A stretch of 64,000 nucleotides of DNA from Urechis unicinctus (GCA_034190875.2 CM067358.1:54737217-54801216); one strand, 5' to 3'. Counted from the stretch's first letter, positions 49,053 through 61,559 are shown. Notes: generated from the sequence alone by a model not told the origin. Program-made: numbers and translations.

Positions 49053-49423
49053 CTCATCATAAACCACACGGCATACTGAGCCTAGGCTTTAAGTTCAAAG
49101 GTCAAGCACTGAACAAACTCTGCGATTGACAAATGCGCGTACAGGGACAGCCACATGTGATCAGATATTCAGTCAGAGGACCAGTCATCTGTAGATGGGA
49201 TTAGCAAGAGGGACAAGACGGATAGGTATTGATCCAACTGATCCAGGCTGTTACTACAGCGCCGGATCAATACAAGCTGTCCCGCGGGACGTCCGGTGAT
49301 AGAGCGGTGTGGATGAACCCCCGTCATTTGCTCTCATCACACTTCACAAACTATACATGGGATATGTCATTAGCACACACCACACTATTGTACAACATCA
49401 AATAAGGCGAGAAGTACGAGTAC

Positions 49424-49714
49424 CGCTGGTGGGCGTGCCATGCCCGTTGTCTTTGGCGGAGGCGGAGCAATGGTTGTCTCCGTTGAAGGCCGGGTGCAGC
49501 TTGGCAGGTGAGTGCGTAATGAACGCGTCCGGACTGATGGGGTCGGAGAGAGCACGCCCATCCCCACCCGGAACACTAAGCTGACTGCTCAGCTTGCGTG
49601 GGGTGCGTGCGTTGGTGGGACTACCGTGCAGGAGCGGGCTGTTGGTGGCGTGAAAGCTGTGGCGTGCCGGGGACGTCTTGGTCTGAGACAGGCCTTCCAT
49701 GCCGGGTGGGTAGG
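49424..49714 (-). CDS. Distal 5' coding exon of the ORP gene
   Basis: A CTGTGTGCAG acceptor at 49715 opens YPPGMEGLSQTKTSPARHSF and ends ACCAGCG|GTACTC in phase 1, which joins the 33008 exon as [12 protein letters not shown]. It is Ser/Thr/Pro-rich, as ORP N termini are, and AYPPG...SPARHS loosely resembles the AYPTP...SPASPHS segment I recall from human ORP8. An internal ATG at 49700 could be the start, or an upstream exon ending in phase 1 may precede it. The donor is weak, so the boundary is uncertain. Confidence 0.5.
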
Positions 49715-50839
49715 CTGCACACAGAACATACGGGGCTCAGAGGAGCGATCTCAATCAATCACATCACGTCAACTACATCGCCTCCAACTAACATAAATCG
49801 TCATGAACTGAACACAAATGGACGTCGAGCGTCAAAAATTCGTGATAGGACGCACGCCGACTGTCAGTCCGCAGTTCGTATTGGCACGGTCAAATATAAC
49901 TGCAGTATTATAACATCAACTTGACCTCAAATAGCTTTATCGTTTTCAAACTTCCAGGAGAACAGTCAACAACTTACGGGGTACATGGGGCAGTCGCGCA
50001 CAAAACCTCCTACCACCGCCAATTACACTTTGGTACGGATGGTATTATAAACACGTAGACGCCAATAAAGTCACAACTTTTGTACCAATGGGTGACATCG
50101 CCATGCGAACCAATGGGTATCATCGCTAGCGAATGGTTAAGATGTCACCTATGAAGCCATCGATTACGTTTGCTGTGGATGATCGATGAGGGCTCGTGGA
50201 GAAAGCTGGGCTACAAGATTTATTCACTGTCAGCAGGTTTCGCTTGTGTCCACCGAAGCAAGCCCACCACGATATTGCCTTTACGGCGACGCCATCCACC
50301 GCTTCATATCGAGCTTGCTTGACCAGCCGTAAGCCGTGTCACGACGCGTCGCCATCTAGCCCTTGAGAGTCCTTTTGACCAAGCCTCCCTGTGTACGGTC
50401 ACGGGACGCCCGGGATGGCGGCTCGATAGATTAGAAGCGTGTAGATACAACACTAGCCCCGCAGCAGCCTGCGATGTGAGAAGAGGGTGGACATACGGAG
50501 TTCACACAGAGGCCAGCTTTAATCAAGGGGACGCGTCTAGGCTGCCGAGAGCGCATGGAAATATCAATTGAGGCTACAATGAAACAACTCAGACTAGTAG
50601 GTTACATATGGAGATGTAAGCAGCATGGTGTAAGTGATCAATAGCCACCCTGGACGATGTGTATGCGAGCTGCTTCCAAAACTTCAACAAGTCCAGCTTG
50701 GAGCCTGGAGCGGGTGAGTAGCACAGCCCACCCCCACCCCACTGTTATAAGGTCTTTCTAAAGTTACCCAGCGACACCAAGCAGCCCCTGGTCAATACGT
50801 AAAAGACGACACCAATATATGGTCAGCTGTCAGACCTGC
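49715..50839. other. Unassigned region upstream of the distal ORP exon
   Basis: CpG-containing, single-copy-looking sequence with no recognised exon. A 5' exon or promoter of the distal ORP form could lie here, but I cannot point to it. Confidence 0.35.
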
Positions 50840-51390
50840 ACCAGTCCATGGCAAGCTAGTAATATGGACTCCCCCCACCCCCACATCCATCGCGAGCTGG
50901 TGATATGGACTGACCCCACAACCATGGCTAGCTTGTGATGGAGACTGACCCCTTTTACAGACATTTGGCAATGGATACCGGTACCTTCTATGTCAGATAA
51001 TGGTTGAGACTGGCCCCCATATATGGCTAGCTTTAAGAGGTGGAGACTGGCCCTCATTCATGGCTAGCTAGAGATAAAGATTCGCCCCCTGACATGGCTA
51101 GCTAGTGATGGTGACTGTCCCCCATCTATGGCTAGCGAGTGATGGTGACTGATCCCCATCTATGGCTAGCTGGTGATGGTGACTGGTTCCCATCTATGGC
51201 TAGCTAGACATTGAGACTGGCCCCCATTTATTGCTGGCAAGAGGTGGAGACTCGCTCCGTCCATGCCAAACGGCTAGCTAATGATGGATACTAGCCCCCA
51301 TATATGTTTAGCTTATGATGGAGACTTGCCCCTATACGTTTAGCTAGTGATGGAGACTCGCTCAATCTGCCGCTGGAGACTATGTGCTTA
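50840..51390. repeat. Degenerate ~36-bp GCTAGCTAG repeat, ~13 copies
   Basis: Copies share ATGGCTAGCTAGTGATGG and (A/G)GACTGGCCCCCAT. NheI-like GCTAGC palindromes recur. Confidence 0.82.
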
Positions 51391-51593
51391 TCGTGTCACA
51401 TGACATTCAATGCGCTTAAATAACAAGCCACGAGAGGCTGAGGCATTTACAATCAGGAAGAAGGCCGGCATATCATATGCACATCCTGTATCAACTCCCG
51501 CTAAATGTTATTTTCATATTGAGAGAAGTAACAGTGAAATCTCGCCTTCTATAGCACACAAACGATATGATGAAGAAAAGGTCGCCTTGGCAA

Positions 51594-51724
51594 ACACGGG
51601 TGAATCAGTACGCTTTATAACACGGGTGAATCAATACGCTTTCAAACACGGGTGAATCAGTTCGCTTTATAACACGGGTGAATCAGTACGTTTTCAAACA
51701 CGGATGAATCAGTACGCTTTAACA
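51594..51724. repeat. 26-bp tandem repeat, 5 copies
   Basis: The unit is AACACGGGTGAATCAGTACG plus CTTTAT or CTTTCA. Confidence 0.9.
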
Positions 51725-51782
51725 CAATCAAAACTGGAGACAAAACATTTTCATCATGAGGAGTGAATTCCAGGCCACGACA

Positions 51783-52132
51783 ACCTAGCAAAAACAACCT
51801 GGCTAAGATAGCCCAGCAATAACAACCTGGCCAAGACAGCCTAGCAAAAAACAACCTGGCCAAGACAGCCCAGCGAAAACAACCTGGCCAAGACAGCCCA
51901 GCAAAAACAACCTGGCCAATACAGCCCAGCAAAAACAACCTGGCCAATACAGCCTAGCAAAAACAACCTGGCCAAGACAGCCTAGCAAAAACAACCTGGC
52001 CAAGAGAGCCTAGCAAAAACAACCTGGCCAAGACAGCCCAGCAAAAACAACCTGGCCAATGCAGCCCAGCAAAAACAACCTGGCCAAGACAGCCAAGTAA
52101 AAACAACCTGGCTAAGACAGCCTAGCAAAAGC
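51783..52132. repeat. 28-bp minisatellite, ~12 copies
   Basis: The unit is CCTAGCAAAAACAACCTGGC plus CAAGACAG. Minus-strand open frames of the FAGLSWPGCF type are repeat artefacts. Confidence 0.93.
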
Positions 52133-52299
52133 TGATAGATCTGATCTTTTTGCCAGGTTATCAGTGTGCTCTATTAAACAATCGTGCATACCCCGGCTGG
52201 ATACAGACATCAGGCGATGAATGTCCCCATCTCATCTCATTCAGCATCTTTTAACTCCACGTTTCATTACACGTCAATATCTCACCCTACCATAATACT

Positions 52300-52640
52300 G
52301 TTCTAACTAGACTTCGTCTCAGCTGGCCTCATCCCACAAGACTTTGTCTCATCTGAATTATTCTCATTTAATCTCACCTGACTTATTCTCACTTAACCTG
52401 AACTAATCTCACTTCATCTCACCTGAATAAATCTCACTTCACCTCATCTGACTTATTCTCATCTCATCTCATTTCATCTCACCTGACTGAGTTTCACTTC
52501 ATCTCACCCGACTTAACCTCATTCCTTCTTACCTGACTTAATTTAATTTCTTCTCACCTGACTGAGTCTCATTTCATCTTGCTTGATTTAATTTTCATTT
52601 ATTCTCACCTGAGTCTCATTTCATCTCACACCATTTCATA
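52300..52640. repeat. Degenerate CTCACCTGACTTATTCTCATTTCAT repeat
   Basis: Pyrimidine-rich imperfect repeats of 15-27 bp built from CTCATCT and CACCTGACT. Just downstream (52735-52785) is a short GC-rich piece reading MSSKHTELPLPHGSVESRTS and then a stop, of unknown meaning. Confidence 0.7.
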
Positions 52641-52984
52641 TGACTTCGTCCTATCTTTCTCCACAATAGCTAAACTAAACATATTCTCTCCTCGTCTTTC
52701 CTCTTGTCCCATCAACCCCGTCTTAATGTCCTCCAAACACACCGAGCTGCCTCTCCCTCACGGCAGTGTGGAGTCAAGGACATCGTAGTCAGTGTCAACC
52801 TAGTATGATTGCCTTTCTATCCCCAGCTTTCCTACCAGCATAGCTTTAACTATCTCAAGTCTGACACACCGAGGGAAACAGCCGAGGCAAACAAGGGTAC
52901 AGTTGCTATAGTGACCGACACCTATATGGAATTAGACATGCCTGACGCGATGGAAATAAGTAAGAGTTCCGTACTTTAAACGCA

Positions 52985-53608
52985 GATACTGAGCTCACCC
53001 AGCATTTATTGAGCTCACTCAACAGATACTGAGCTCATCCAACACAGATACTGAGCTCACCCAGCATTTATTGAGCTCACTCAACAGATACTGAGCTCAT
53101 CCAACACAGATACTGAGCTCACCCAGCATTTATTGAGCTCACTCAACAGATACTGAGCTCATCCAACACAGATACTGAGCTCACCCAGCATTTATTGAGC
53201 TCACTCAACATATACTGAGCTCATCTCACACAGATACTGAGCTCACCCAGCATTTATTGAGCTCACTCAACAGATACTGAGCTCATCCAACACAGATACT
53301 GAGCTCACCCAGCATTTATTGAGCTCACTCAACAGATACTGAGCTCATCCAACACAGATACTGAGCTCACCCAGCATTTATTGAGCTCACTCAACAGATA
53401 CTGAGCTCATCCAACACAGATACTGAGCTCACCCAGCATTTATTGAGCTCACTCAACATATACTGAGCTCATCCAACACAGATACTGAGCTCATCCAGCA
53501 TATACTGAGCTCACTCAACAGATACTGAGCTCACTCAGCAGATACTGATCTCACTCAACACAGATACTGAGCTCACTCAGCATATACTGAGCTTACTCAA
53601 CAGATAGT
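52985..53608. repeat. 62-bp higher-order repeat of three ~20-bp GAGCTC units
   Basis: Three related monomers, CAGATACTGAGCTCACCCAG, CATTTATTGAGCTCACTCAA and CAGATACTGAGCTCATCCAA plus CA, form a 62-bp block repeated about eight times with near identity. Irregular single monomers follow at the right end. Every monomer carries the SacI palindrome GAGCTC. Confidence 0.94.
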
Positions 53609-53634
53609 GTAATACCATATTAGTTGTTTTGATG

Positions 53635-53875
53635 GATACACCCTATTAAGTGATTAGATTGATACACCATCACATAAGGTGACTTGATGGACACACCATA
53701 TAAGGTAATTTGATGGACGCACCATATAAGGTGATTTGATGAACACACCATACAAGGTGATAAAATGTACATACCATATAAAGTGATTTGATTGACATAC
53801 CATATAAGTCGATTTTATTGAGAAACTATATAAGATGATTCGGTGTAAAACACTACATAAAATGATTGTATTCCC
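53635..53875. repeat. ~26-bp tandem repeat, ~9 copies
   Basis: The unit ACCATATAAGGTGATTTGAT plus GGACAC decays towards the right. Confidence 0.85.
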
Positions 53876-54509
53876 AACAAATAATATTGAATGGATAACT
53901 GTGTCGTCTGCGGGTTGATCTCGTTAATAACATGTCTGCTAGATTCGCTGGTAAAATAAATACTCAGTCACCTTACACAGACAGAACCATCCGGTCGCGC
54001 CAGACAAACACGTAGCCAAGATATCCGCTATTTGCAAAGCTTAGAGGCTAGAGCAAGCGGAGAATTGCACTGCTCACCTCGGCGGTACATGTCAGCTGTA
54101 CGACCACCTCTCTCCCAATCAGCTTCTCCACCGCGCGTCTAACCGACCACAACAGCTTTCTCCGCCGCGGGCCAAACCGACCACGATAGTATACACCATA
54201 ACCACGGGAGTCTGCTCCAAGTAGCGGCCGATGACCAGTTTATACTGTGACGAGCCCCACCACGTCCTCCACAGTACGCAGCCTGGTTAGTGGCTCTATC
54301 AAATGAGCTGGAGGAGACGGCATCGTGAGGAGCTGGGCGATCACGACTCAGCAAAGGCGATATCCACTGGAGCACCTCGCTCTACACCACCACCAGCGAC
54401 ACGACTGCCTCGTCCTGATGCATTATTGAGTGTCTCACTACAGCACCATCCAATACAGGAAGGGTGGGGGGCATTCTCCGGAAGGATCGCATGACTTCAT
54501 CATTCAGAC

Positions 54510-54775
54510 AAAATGTGTGACCCATGAAGCGGCCACCACACGGCCCTAAAATAAGCTACCTCAACAGAGCGACCCGTGAGGCGGCCACCATATAGACTCA
54601 AAAGCTACCTCAATAGAGCGACCCGTCAAGCGAACACCACATGACCTTATAAGCTACCTCAACAGAGCGGCCCGTGAAGCGGCAACAACACGGCCCAGAA
54701 AAAAATCTAACTCAACAGAGCGGCACGTGAAGTAGCCACCACGTGGCTTAATAAGCTAGCTCAATTGAGCGGTTT
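54510..54775. repeat. ~54-bp tandem repeat, ~5 copies
   Basis: Copies share GAGCGACCCGTGAAGCGGCC, ACCACACGGCC and AATAAGCTACCTCAACA. Confidence 0.88.
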
Positions 54776-55129
54776 GAGTGGCGGCCACTGCCGGCATTAT
54801 CAGCAACCTCTCCGCCCGAACTGCACCCAGGATGAACGGCGGTCGTGGAAGCTTATTACAGCGACGGATACGGACGGCGGAGTTCATTTCAAGAGGGGCT
54901 CCATGGCCCCGATGCAATACGCTTCAACGAACTCAACTTCTAATCTACCATAAACCCAAGCCCCTCAAGAGAATTAACCTACCTACAGCCTACCGAGCCC
55001 CATCCCACACACGCCGATCGCCCGCCGCCACAAAATACCCGCACTAATCACAGTCATATTACATAAGTCACTGCTCATCCCAATCGATATTAACTAAATA
55101 TGTAGAACCTTTCGTAGGAGGTTCGTATG
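54776..55129. other. Unassigned, CpG-containing
   Basis: Two overlapping plus-strand open frames occur (one reading MNGGRGSLLQRRIRTAEFIS), but there is no family, splice or phase support. Confidence 0.3.
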
Positions 55130-55290
55130 TCGTGTAGACAGTAGCAAGGTAGTGGGTCTCAATGTCCTGTAGACAGTGGTACTGGGTCTATATGCCCTGT
55201 AGACAGTAGCATGGTACTGGGTCTATATGTCCTGTAGACAGTAGCAAGGTAGTGGGTCTATATGTCCTGTAGACAGTAGCAAGGTAGTGG
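55130..55290. repeat. 35-bp tandem repeat, ~5 copies
   Basis: The unit is GTCCTGTAGACAGTAGCAAG plus GTAGTGGGTCTATAT. Confidence 0.9.
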
Positions 55291-55530
55291 GTACATAGAC
55301 AGAGAATAGAGGGCGGTGATTTCAGACACGCCATATACGACCAGCCAAACACGTAACATTGATTTACTACAACAACGTCGGAAGCATTCGATTTGCGAGA
55401 CATTTCCGATTGAAAAGCACGAACATTATGATAACCGTCAGTGTTAACATTATGATTACAGACATTTCCGTTTTCCGTTACAATGAACTAGATTCGCGAC
55501 GGTGTACGAGAAAAGATCTTATAGGTACAC

Positions 55531-56298
55531 TAAGAGGGCTCACTCTAATTGGCTTATGTGGTGAGCATTTCCAGCACGCCCACTGTCTTATTGCGCTATC
55601 TTAAAGAGACTGTTCAGCCCCATATAAGGCAATCAGGGATCATCTCGTTATTACATTACTACGATTAACGCAGACGTAAGTAATAACATCTTCTAATTTA
55701 TGCCGCAAAGTTTACATGGTGGAAATTGTGTTGATAAGTTTTTAACATTATTATTTGACTGGAAATATTCATGATCTACTGTGGAAATCTGTTTTATTCA
55801 GTTATGTCGTTCCATCGATAACGGCGCCTCCCTAAAACCATGAACCACACGAATGTGAGCTGTAAATCATAACGCGCTCTGAATTGACCTCGCTATCGAT
55901 GTGTATTCTTCCGCTTTAGTTACATAATGTATATTTCATAAAATGTTCACTCATTCAAGATGTGGCGATCATTGTGCACACATTAGACTGACAAGCAGGA
56001 AGGGTGATATCCGACAACATAAATGGCGACAGCCGAAGTAAGGATCTTTTTTCTGAGACCACAGCGCCGCGTAGCGACTGAATGTCTGAAAATGTAACAG
56101 TTTTGGTTTCCAAGGTGCGGTTGCCAAGCAGCTTGCTAGGCAACCTCGTTCCAAATATGGGGCTGAACAGTCTCTTTAACATGAACAAAACGGATGGTTG
56201 TTTATGTTGAAGATATGGAGACTTCTTATTGGTCGAGGATTACGACAAACAGTGCGCTGAACACAAGTGGAGTGTTTTGTTGGGAGTGAGCCCTCTTA
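55531..56298. mobile_element. Outer inverted-repeat element (nested pair)
   Basis: TAAGAGGGCTCACTC at 55531-55545 is matched by its exact reverse complement GAGTGAGCCCTCTTA at 56284-56298. This encloses a second inverted-repeat element at 55601-56179. It may be an older terminal-inverted-repeat element that received the inner one, or one element with two-tier ends. No transposase frame was seen. Confidence 0.5.
55601..56179. mobile_element. MITE-like element with 25-bp perfect terminal inverted repeats
   Basis: TTAAAGAGACTGTTCAGCCC plus CATAT at 55601-55625 is repeated exactly inverted at 56155-56179. Both ends start with TTAA, which fits either a TTAA target duplication with AGAGACTG termini or TTAA as part of the termini. 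The interior (about 530 bp) has no long frame. An internal inverted repeat GGTTGCC...GGCAACC lies at 56119-56145. The size and ends fit a non-autonomous DNA transposon. Confidence 0.75.
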
Positions 56299-56489
56299 AA
56301 ATAGCTTTAAGCTCCTTAGAACGTGCGATTTGACAGGAGCAGGTGGACTGCACAGGTAGTCTGGAGCTCAAGATAAGGGGTAACCCCCCTGGATTCATTG
56401 TCACTCACTTGAGAGAGCAGGGACATCAGCAGAGGTTCTGTCATCACGTCTCTCCTGTACAGCAAACACACACAGTACCAACCAGTGGT

Positions 56490-57008
56490 CCATGACAGGT
56501 TAAACAGGTGATTGAGGTTCATGACAGGTTAAACAGGTGAATGAGGTCTGAGACAGGTTAAACAGGTGCATGAGGTCCATGACAGGTTAAGCAGGTGATT
56601 TAGGTCCATGACAGGTTAAACAGGTGAATGAGGTTCATGACAGGTTAAACAGGTGAATGAGGTCTGAGACATGTTAAACAAGTGCATGAGGTCCGAGAAA
56701 GGTTAAACAGGTGCATGAGGTCCGTGACAAGTTTAACAGGTGCAGGAGGTCCATGATAGGTTAAACAGGTGCATGAGGTCTGTGACAGGTTAAACAGGTG
56801 CAGGAGGTCCATGACAGGTTAAAAAGGTGCATGAGGTCCATGACAGGTTAAACAAGTGCATGAGGTCCGAGACAGGTTAAACATGTGCATGAGGTCCTTG
56901 ACAAGTTAAACAGGTGCATGAGTTTTGTGACAGGTTATACAGGTGCATGAGTTTCGTGACAGGTTATACAGGTGTAGAGTTTCGTGACAGGTTATACAGG
57001 TGCATGAA
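56490..57008. repeat. 27-bp minisatellite, ~19 copies
   Basis: The unit is GACAGGTTAAACAGGTGCAT plus GAGGTCC, with GAATGAG and TTTCGT variants. Confidence 0.92.
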
Positions 57009-58223
57009 TAGGCCTAATGTTCTAGGTACACATGACCCAGGCTAGTGTACGTAACATAGGATAATATGTAGATACGGGCTGGTATAGATTCATGTTTCAA
57101 GCTGTTGCAACCTAGAGAGATTTTCATCTTTGACTTGACTTGGTATTATAGAACTGTGATTGACCACGAACAACCTGCATGCCAGCTTCCACCCTGCCAA
57201 ATGGACCCCCATAGAAGCGTATGATTGAGCCCTCAGCCCGCCCCTACCCATCCCGCCATGAGCGATTCACAATGAACGGTCGAGAAAAAAGCCTGGTATG
57301 ACTACAACCAGAAACAATCAGCTACTGACCAGCATTTCACGGCAGGTCCTCATAATAAAGCATGATAGCACATCAATAGACTAGTCAGGTGACATCAACA
57401 CCTGAAATACACATAGTGAGTGGGGTTCAGGTAAAGAAGAGGAGTGGCAGGTAAAGGCTTACCTTGTAGACGGACATGGCAGGTAGAGAGTGCAAGAGGC
57501 GGTGATGGAGGAGAATTAGAAGTGTAGATGTACAGAGTAAGTGTAAGTAGCAAGATAAACTTACACTCACTGCAACAGATCAGAGCATACACAGTCAAAG
57601 AACACCCAGAAAAACAAAATATCAACCATTCAAAATGCACTCAACGCCAGTGTGATCGTTAATACAGGTGCAAAAACAGGTGAGCTGAAATAATCAAGAT
57701 TAGCAGTTAGAGAAAAGTGGTTCTATGGAAATGAACATGGCAAACACTACTGTAGCTGCCAGAGGCAGAAAGACAAATCAAACTAAACAGTCGTCAATGA
57801 ACAATGTCATGAAATCACCTACAGGCAAAGATAAAAACATTTGAAAATGGGAAATATTAAAGTCTTGAATTGTTCGACTGCAAAATATGGAGATATATGT
57901 TTTCAAGCACAAACTACAGATGGGAAATGTGAGTGGAGAGGTGCAGAGAAATAACATGAGTTTGTCGGAGTAGTGAGATGAAGTAGTCTTAGCAGGGTGC
58001 AAAGCGGGTACGTGGGAATGATTCTTTGTCACAGAGGAATAAATGCATTATAGAGGTGTATCAGCATTAATACAGGTATATCGACATTAATAGAGGTGTA
58101 TTTGACATTAATTGAGGTGTAAATTGGTAGGGATGCAGAGACAGATATGGAGGTCAACGGTGGTCCCTGCTCCCCGTACACCCTCCCAGCTAACACCTAC
58201 ACCTGGGTGTCACATTCCTGGAG
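57009..58223. other. Unassigned region with one exon-like piece
   Basis: On the minus strand TCTGTTGCAG (acceptor, 57571) and CTACAAG|GTAAGC (donor, 57463) bracket about 107 open nt ending in MSVYK. The splice sites are good, but the hydrophobic product is not recognised. The rest shows nothing. Confidence 0.25.
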
Positions 58224-58403
58224 TCATATAAACTCATAGCTGAACATGTAGAGCAGAAGACAGGAGTTGGCACCAACCACAATACTGGCCACCTCCATGT
58301 CGAGGTCATCCAGTAGAGTGTTCTCAGCTGACTTGGACCTCAGATGAGACCTGTCTGTCGCCATGAAGCGGGTAACACGTGTTGTCTTCGGTGTTGTGGC
58401 CAT
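58224..58403 (-). CDS. Small ORF with C-terminal hydrophobic segment (59 aa)
   Basis: A minus-strand ATG at 58403 opens MATTPKTTRVTRFMATDRSH, then SKSAENTLLDDLDMEVASIV, and ends VGANSCLLLYMFSYEFI with a stop. The frame is open back to a GTGTCCCAG acceptor, so it may be a terminal exon. The last ~22 residues are hydrophobic enough for a tail anchor. Codon use is gene-like (GAC, CTG, AAC, GCC). Family not recognised; a second overlapping frame (DLSGHGHNTEDNTCYPLHGD) is also open, which lowers confidence. Confidence 0.33.
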   Translation of the reverse strand: MATTPKTTRVTRFMATDRSHLRSKSAENTLLDDLDMEVASIVVGANSCLLLYMFSYEFI

Positions 58404-58679
58404 GGCCGGACAGGTCTGGGACACACAGGTATGCCAGAGGATTACACAAACATCAACAATATGGGTCTTTGAGGTTTCAGCCAAATACAACAAGATCACT
58501 GCAGGTTATCCTCAGTTCCATTTTCCCAGTGACATGATTGTCACAGACAATGGCAAGGATCGTCTTCTACCCTGTACAATCATGATCAATAAGATTTCAC
58601 CATGATCTGACCGTACTTAATGACAGCAACCATCCATACCAAGTAGTAGGAGATTCAAGCATAATAAAGGACAACCTTG

Positions 58680-58914
<235 letters not shown>

Positions 58915-59039
58915 CATTGGTATGGTGACGTGTCCTTAATGGCTATCACATAGACCCAAATAGGATTAACAAAAGATCTCCAACCATGAGGGCATTAGGG
59001 CAATCATGAGGGTATCAGGACAAGGAAGGTAACAACATT

Positions 59040-59400
59040 GCCTCAGTGATGCAACACCATACATCCACAAGACTGCAGCGATCCAACATTACCCCATCAT
59101 AAGGACTCGGTGATCTAACACTACCCCATCACATGACTGCAGCGATCCAACATTACCCCATCATAAGGACTCGGTGATCTAACACTACCCCATCACAAGA
59201 CTGCAGCGATCCAACATTACCCCATCATAAGGACTCGGTGATCCAACATCAGTCCATCATAAGGCCTGAGATCCAACATTACCCCATTTCAAGGCAGCAA
59301 GGATCCAACATTACCCCATCACAAGGCAGCAACAATCCAAAATCACCCCATCACAAGGCTTCAGGGATTCATCACTACCCCATCACAAGGGCTTATTGAT
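59040..59400. repeat. Tandem repeat, ~31-bp subunits in ~62-bp blocks
   Basis: CATCATAAGGACTCGGTGAT plus CTAACACTACCC alternates with ACTGCAGCGATCCAACATTA; the pair repeats about three times, then decays. Confidence 0.85.
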
Positions 59401-59526
59401 CCACAAAATGATAACATTATCACAATACAAACTGTATGGCACTGCAACTCAGTCCAAAACAACCCACGCAAGATAACAAATTGTTAAGGGAACGTTGGTG
59501 GTGTTTCGGGGAACCGCACTACTTAC

Positions 59527-59584
59527 CGAAGTCTGCTGAAACGATGTACACGATAAATGAATACGGGTTTGTCAGGTTTGGCAT
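59527..59584 (-). CDS. Candidate first coding exon, unknown gene
   Basis: A minus-strand ATG reads MPNLTNPYSFIVYIVSADF and meets a consensus donor, TTCG|GTAAGT, in phase 1. Phase 1 is what the distal ORP exon at 49714 needs, so it could be an upstream ORP exon, but the hydrophobic peptide is not ORP-like. Could be chance. Confidence 0.25.
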
Positions 59585-60639
59585 CGCAACCACACCACCA
59601 TAATTTACCTACACGCTGGAAGCTGCACACCAAGACGTTAGGAAGTAACGAACCGGGAACAGCTGGACTGAGTCAAACCCCGTACATGGCTGACACAGCG
59701 AATGGTAATCCAACAAGAGCGCGAACGTGAGTTGCGGCAAGGGTTGGTCGGGATCTAACCAGCAACACAGTGAAGTCGTCGTGTTTAGCCAAAGACTACA
59801 ACAGGCGGCTACTCATGGTTGCAAACGTGCAATATTCATGGTATTCAGAGGGGAGGTAAGGGTGCAGATGTGGGATGGATCAATAAGATTCGCTCATTGA
59901 TCAGGCCATGCTTGTGCGCTGGTCTGGACCAGTCACATGACTCCTATAGCATGGCCCGAGTGGTGAGCTGCTTAGCTCCCGCGTCTAGGCGATTCACGGT
60001 TCACGGCAGGTGACATTAAACGCAGCAGACATCGAGAGACACACACCATGAAGCCGAGGTCACTGCGTCACTTATCGCATGGCACCCTACTCTCAGCAAA
60101 TCAGTAGAGAAAAAGCTCGGTCTTTGTCCCATATCGCCTCAAACGCAATATCACCAAGCAGCAACCATATTTGAGAAGGTCCCACACAGAGCACCACTGC
60201 TCTAACATGGCTACACTACCGAGGGTCACGCACACCTTGCAAGTCTTATAACGAAGGTTTTCCCAATAGTCATTTGCTTGCCAGCCGCTAATCTGGTTGC
60301 GTATCGCTCATCAGGAAGTCACGGTATTGTCCCAACTCCCCGGAATCTGGCTGAGGCGCGAAAATCTAATACCTGCCGAGCACCTTCCACGGCGGTACAG
60401 TGTTGCCAGCACCAAACGAAGACAAACGCTGCTGGGAAGTCTTACACAACAAATTATCGAAGCATATTCCAATCAAATAAACAAACAGTCAAGCCAATGG
60501 TCTAGTTGCTGGAACGAAGCTTGCCCGAATTCGGGAACAGGTCCATCAGGGTCCCTCGCAGTTTCCGGATGGGTCTGCCTCCAATCAGACACAGTGTGTA
60601 GAGTCAGAAGTACATATTGTGATGCGAAAGTCAGTGGTA
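59585..60639. other. Unassigned, CpG-containing region
   Basis: A plus-strand open frame at 60297-60668 (123 codons, MRIAHQEVTVLSQLPGIWLR onward) is the longest in this part. It runs into the 46-bp repeat and shows no recognised domain. Confidence 0.3.
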
Positions 60640-61462
60640 CAGTGTTAAGAGAGTCAGGGAGACCATAGAGAACTGCAGCCGGACGGTGTAATGGGTGAAT
60701 CAGGTAGACCATACTGGACTGCAGCCGGACGGTGTAATGGGTGAATCAGGGAGACCATATAAAGAACTGCAGTCGGACGGTGTAATGGGTGAATCAGGGA
60801 GACCATATAGAACTGCAGCCGGATGGTGTAATGGGTGATTCAGAGAGACCATATAGAACTGCAGCCAGACGGTGTAATGGGTGAATCAGGGAGACCATAT
60901 AGAACTGCAGCCGGATGGTGTAATGGGTGAATCAGGGAGACCATATAGAACTGCAGCCGGATGGTGTAATGGGTGAATCAGGGAGACCATATAGAACTGC
61001 TGTCGGACGGTGTAATGGGAGAATCAGGGAGACCATATAGAACTGCAGTCGGATGGTGTAATTGGTGAATCAGGGAGACCATATAGAACTGCAGCCGGGT
61101 CGTGTAATTGGTGAATCAGGGAGACCATATAGAACTGCAGTCGGACGGTGTAATTGGTGAATCAGGGAGACCATATAGAACTGCAGCCAGACGGTGTAAT
61201 GGGTGAATCAGGGAGACCATATAGAACTGCAGTTGGACGGTGTAATGGTGAATCAGGGAGACCATATAGAACTGCAGCCGGGTGGTGTAATTGGTGAATC
61301 AGGGAGACCATATAGAACTGCAGCTGGATGGTGTAATGGGTGAATCAGGGAGACCATATAGAATTGCAGCTGGATGGTGTAATTGGTGAATCAGGGAGAC
61401 CATATAGAACTTCAGTCGGACGGTGTAATGGGTGAATCAGGGAGACCATATAGAACTGCAGT
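60640..61462. repeat. 46-bp minisatellite, ~18 copies
   Basis: The unit is AGAACTGCAGCCGGACGGTG, TAATGGGTGAATCAGGGAGA, CCATAT. Paired variants (CCGGAC/TCGGAC, GGGTGA/TTGGTGA) are mixed along the array. Confidence 0.95.
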
Positions 61463-61559
61463 CCTGTCAAAATGTTGACATTTTAACCCAACCCACAACT
61501 TACCTACCACCAAATCTGGAACAATCTAGTGCCCAATAACTGATCTGTAGTCAAAAGTA

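Noticed and set aside
58480..58605. FPSDMIVTDNGKD-type peptide resembling the IVTDNG motif of retroelement integrases
   Set aside because: Only about a dozen residues agree, with no flanking integrase or reverse-transcriptase sequence.
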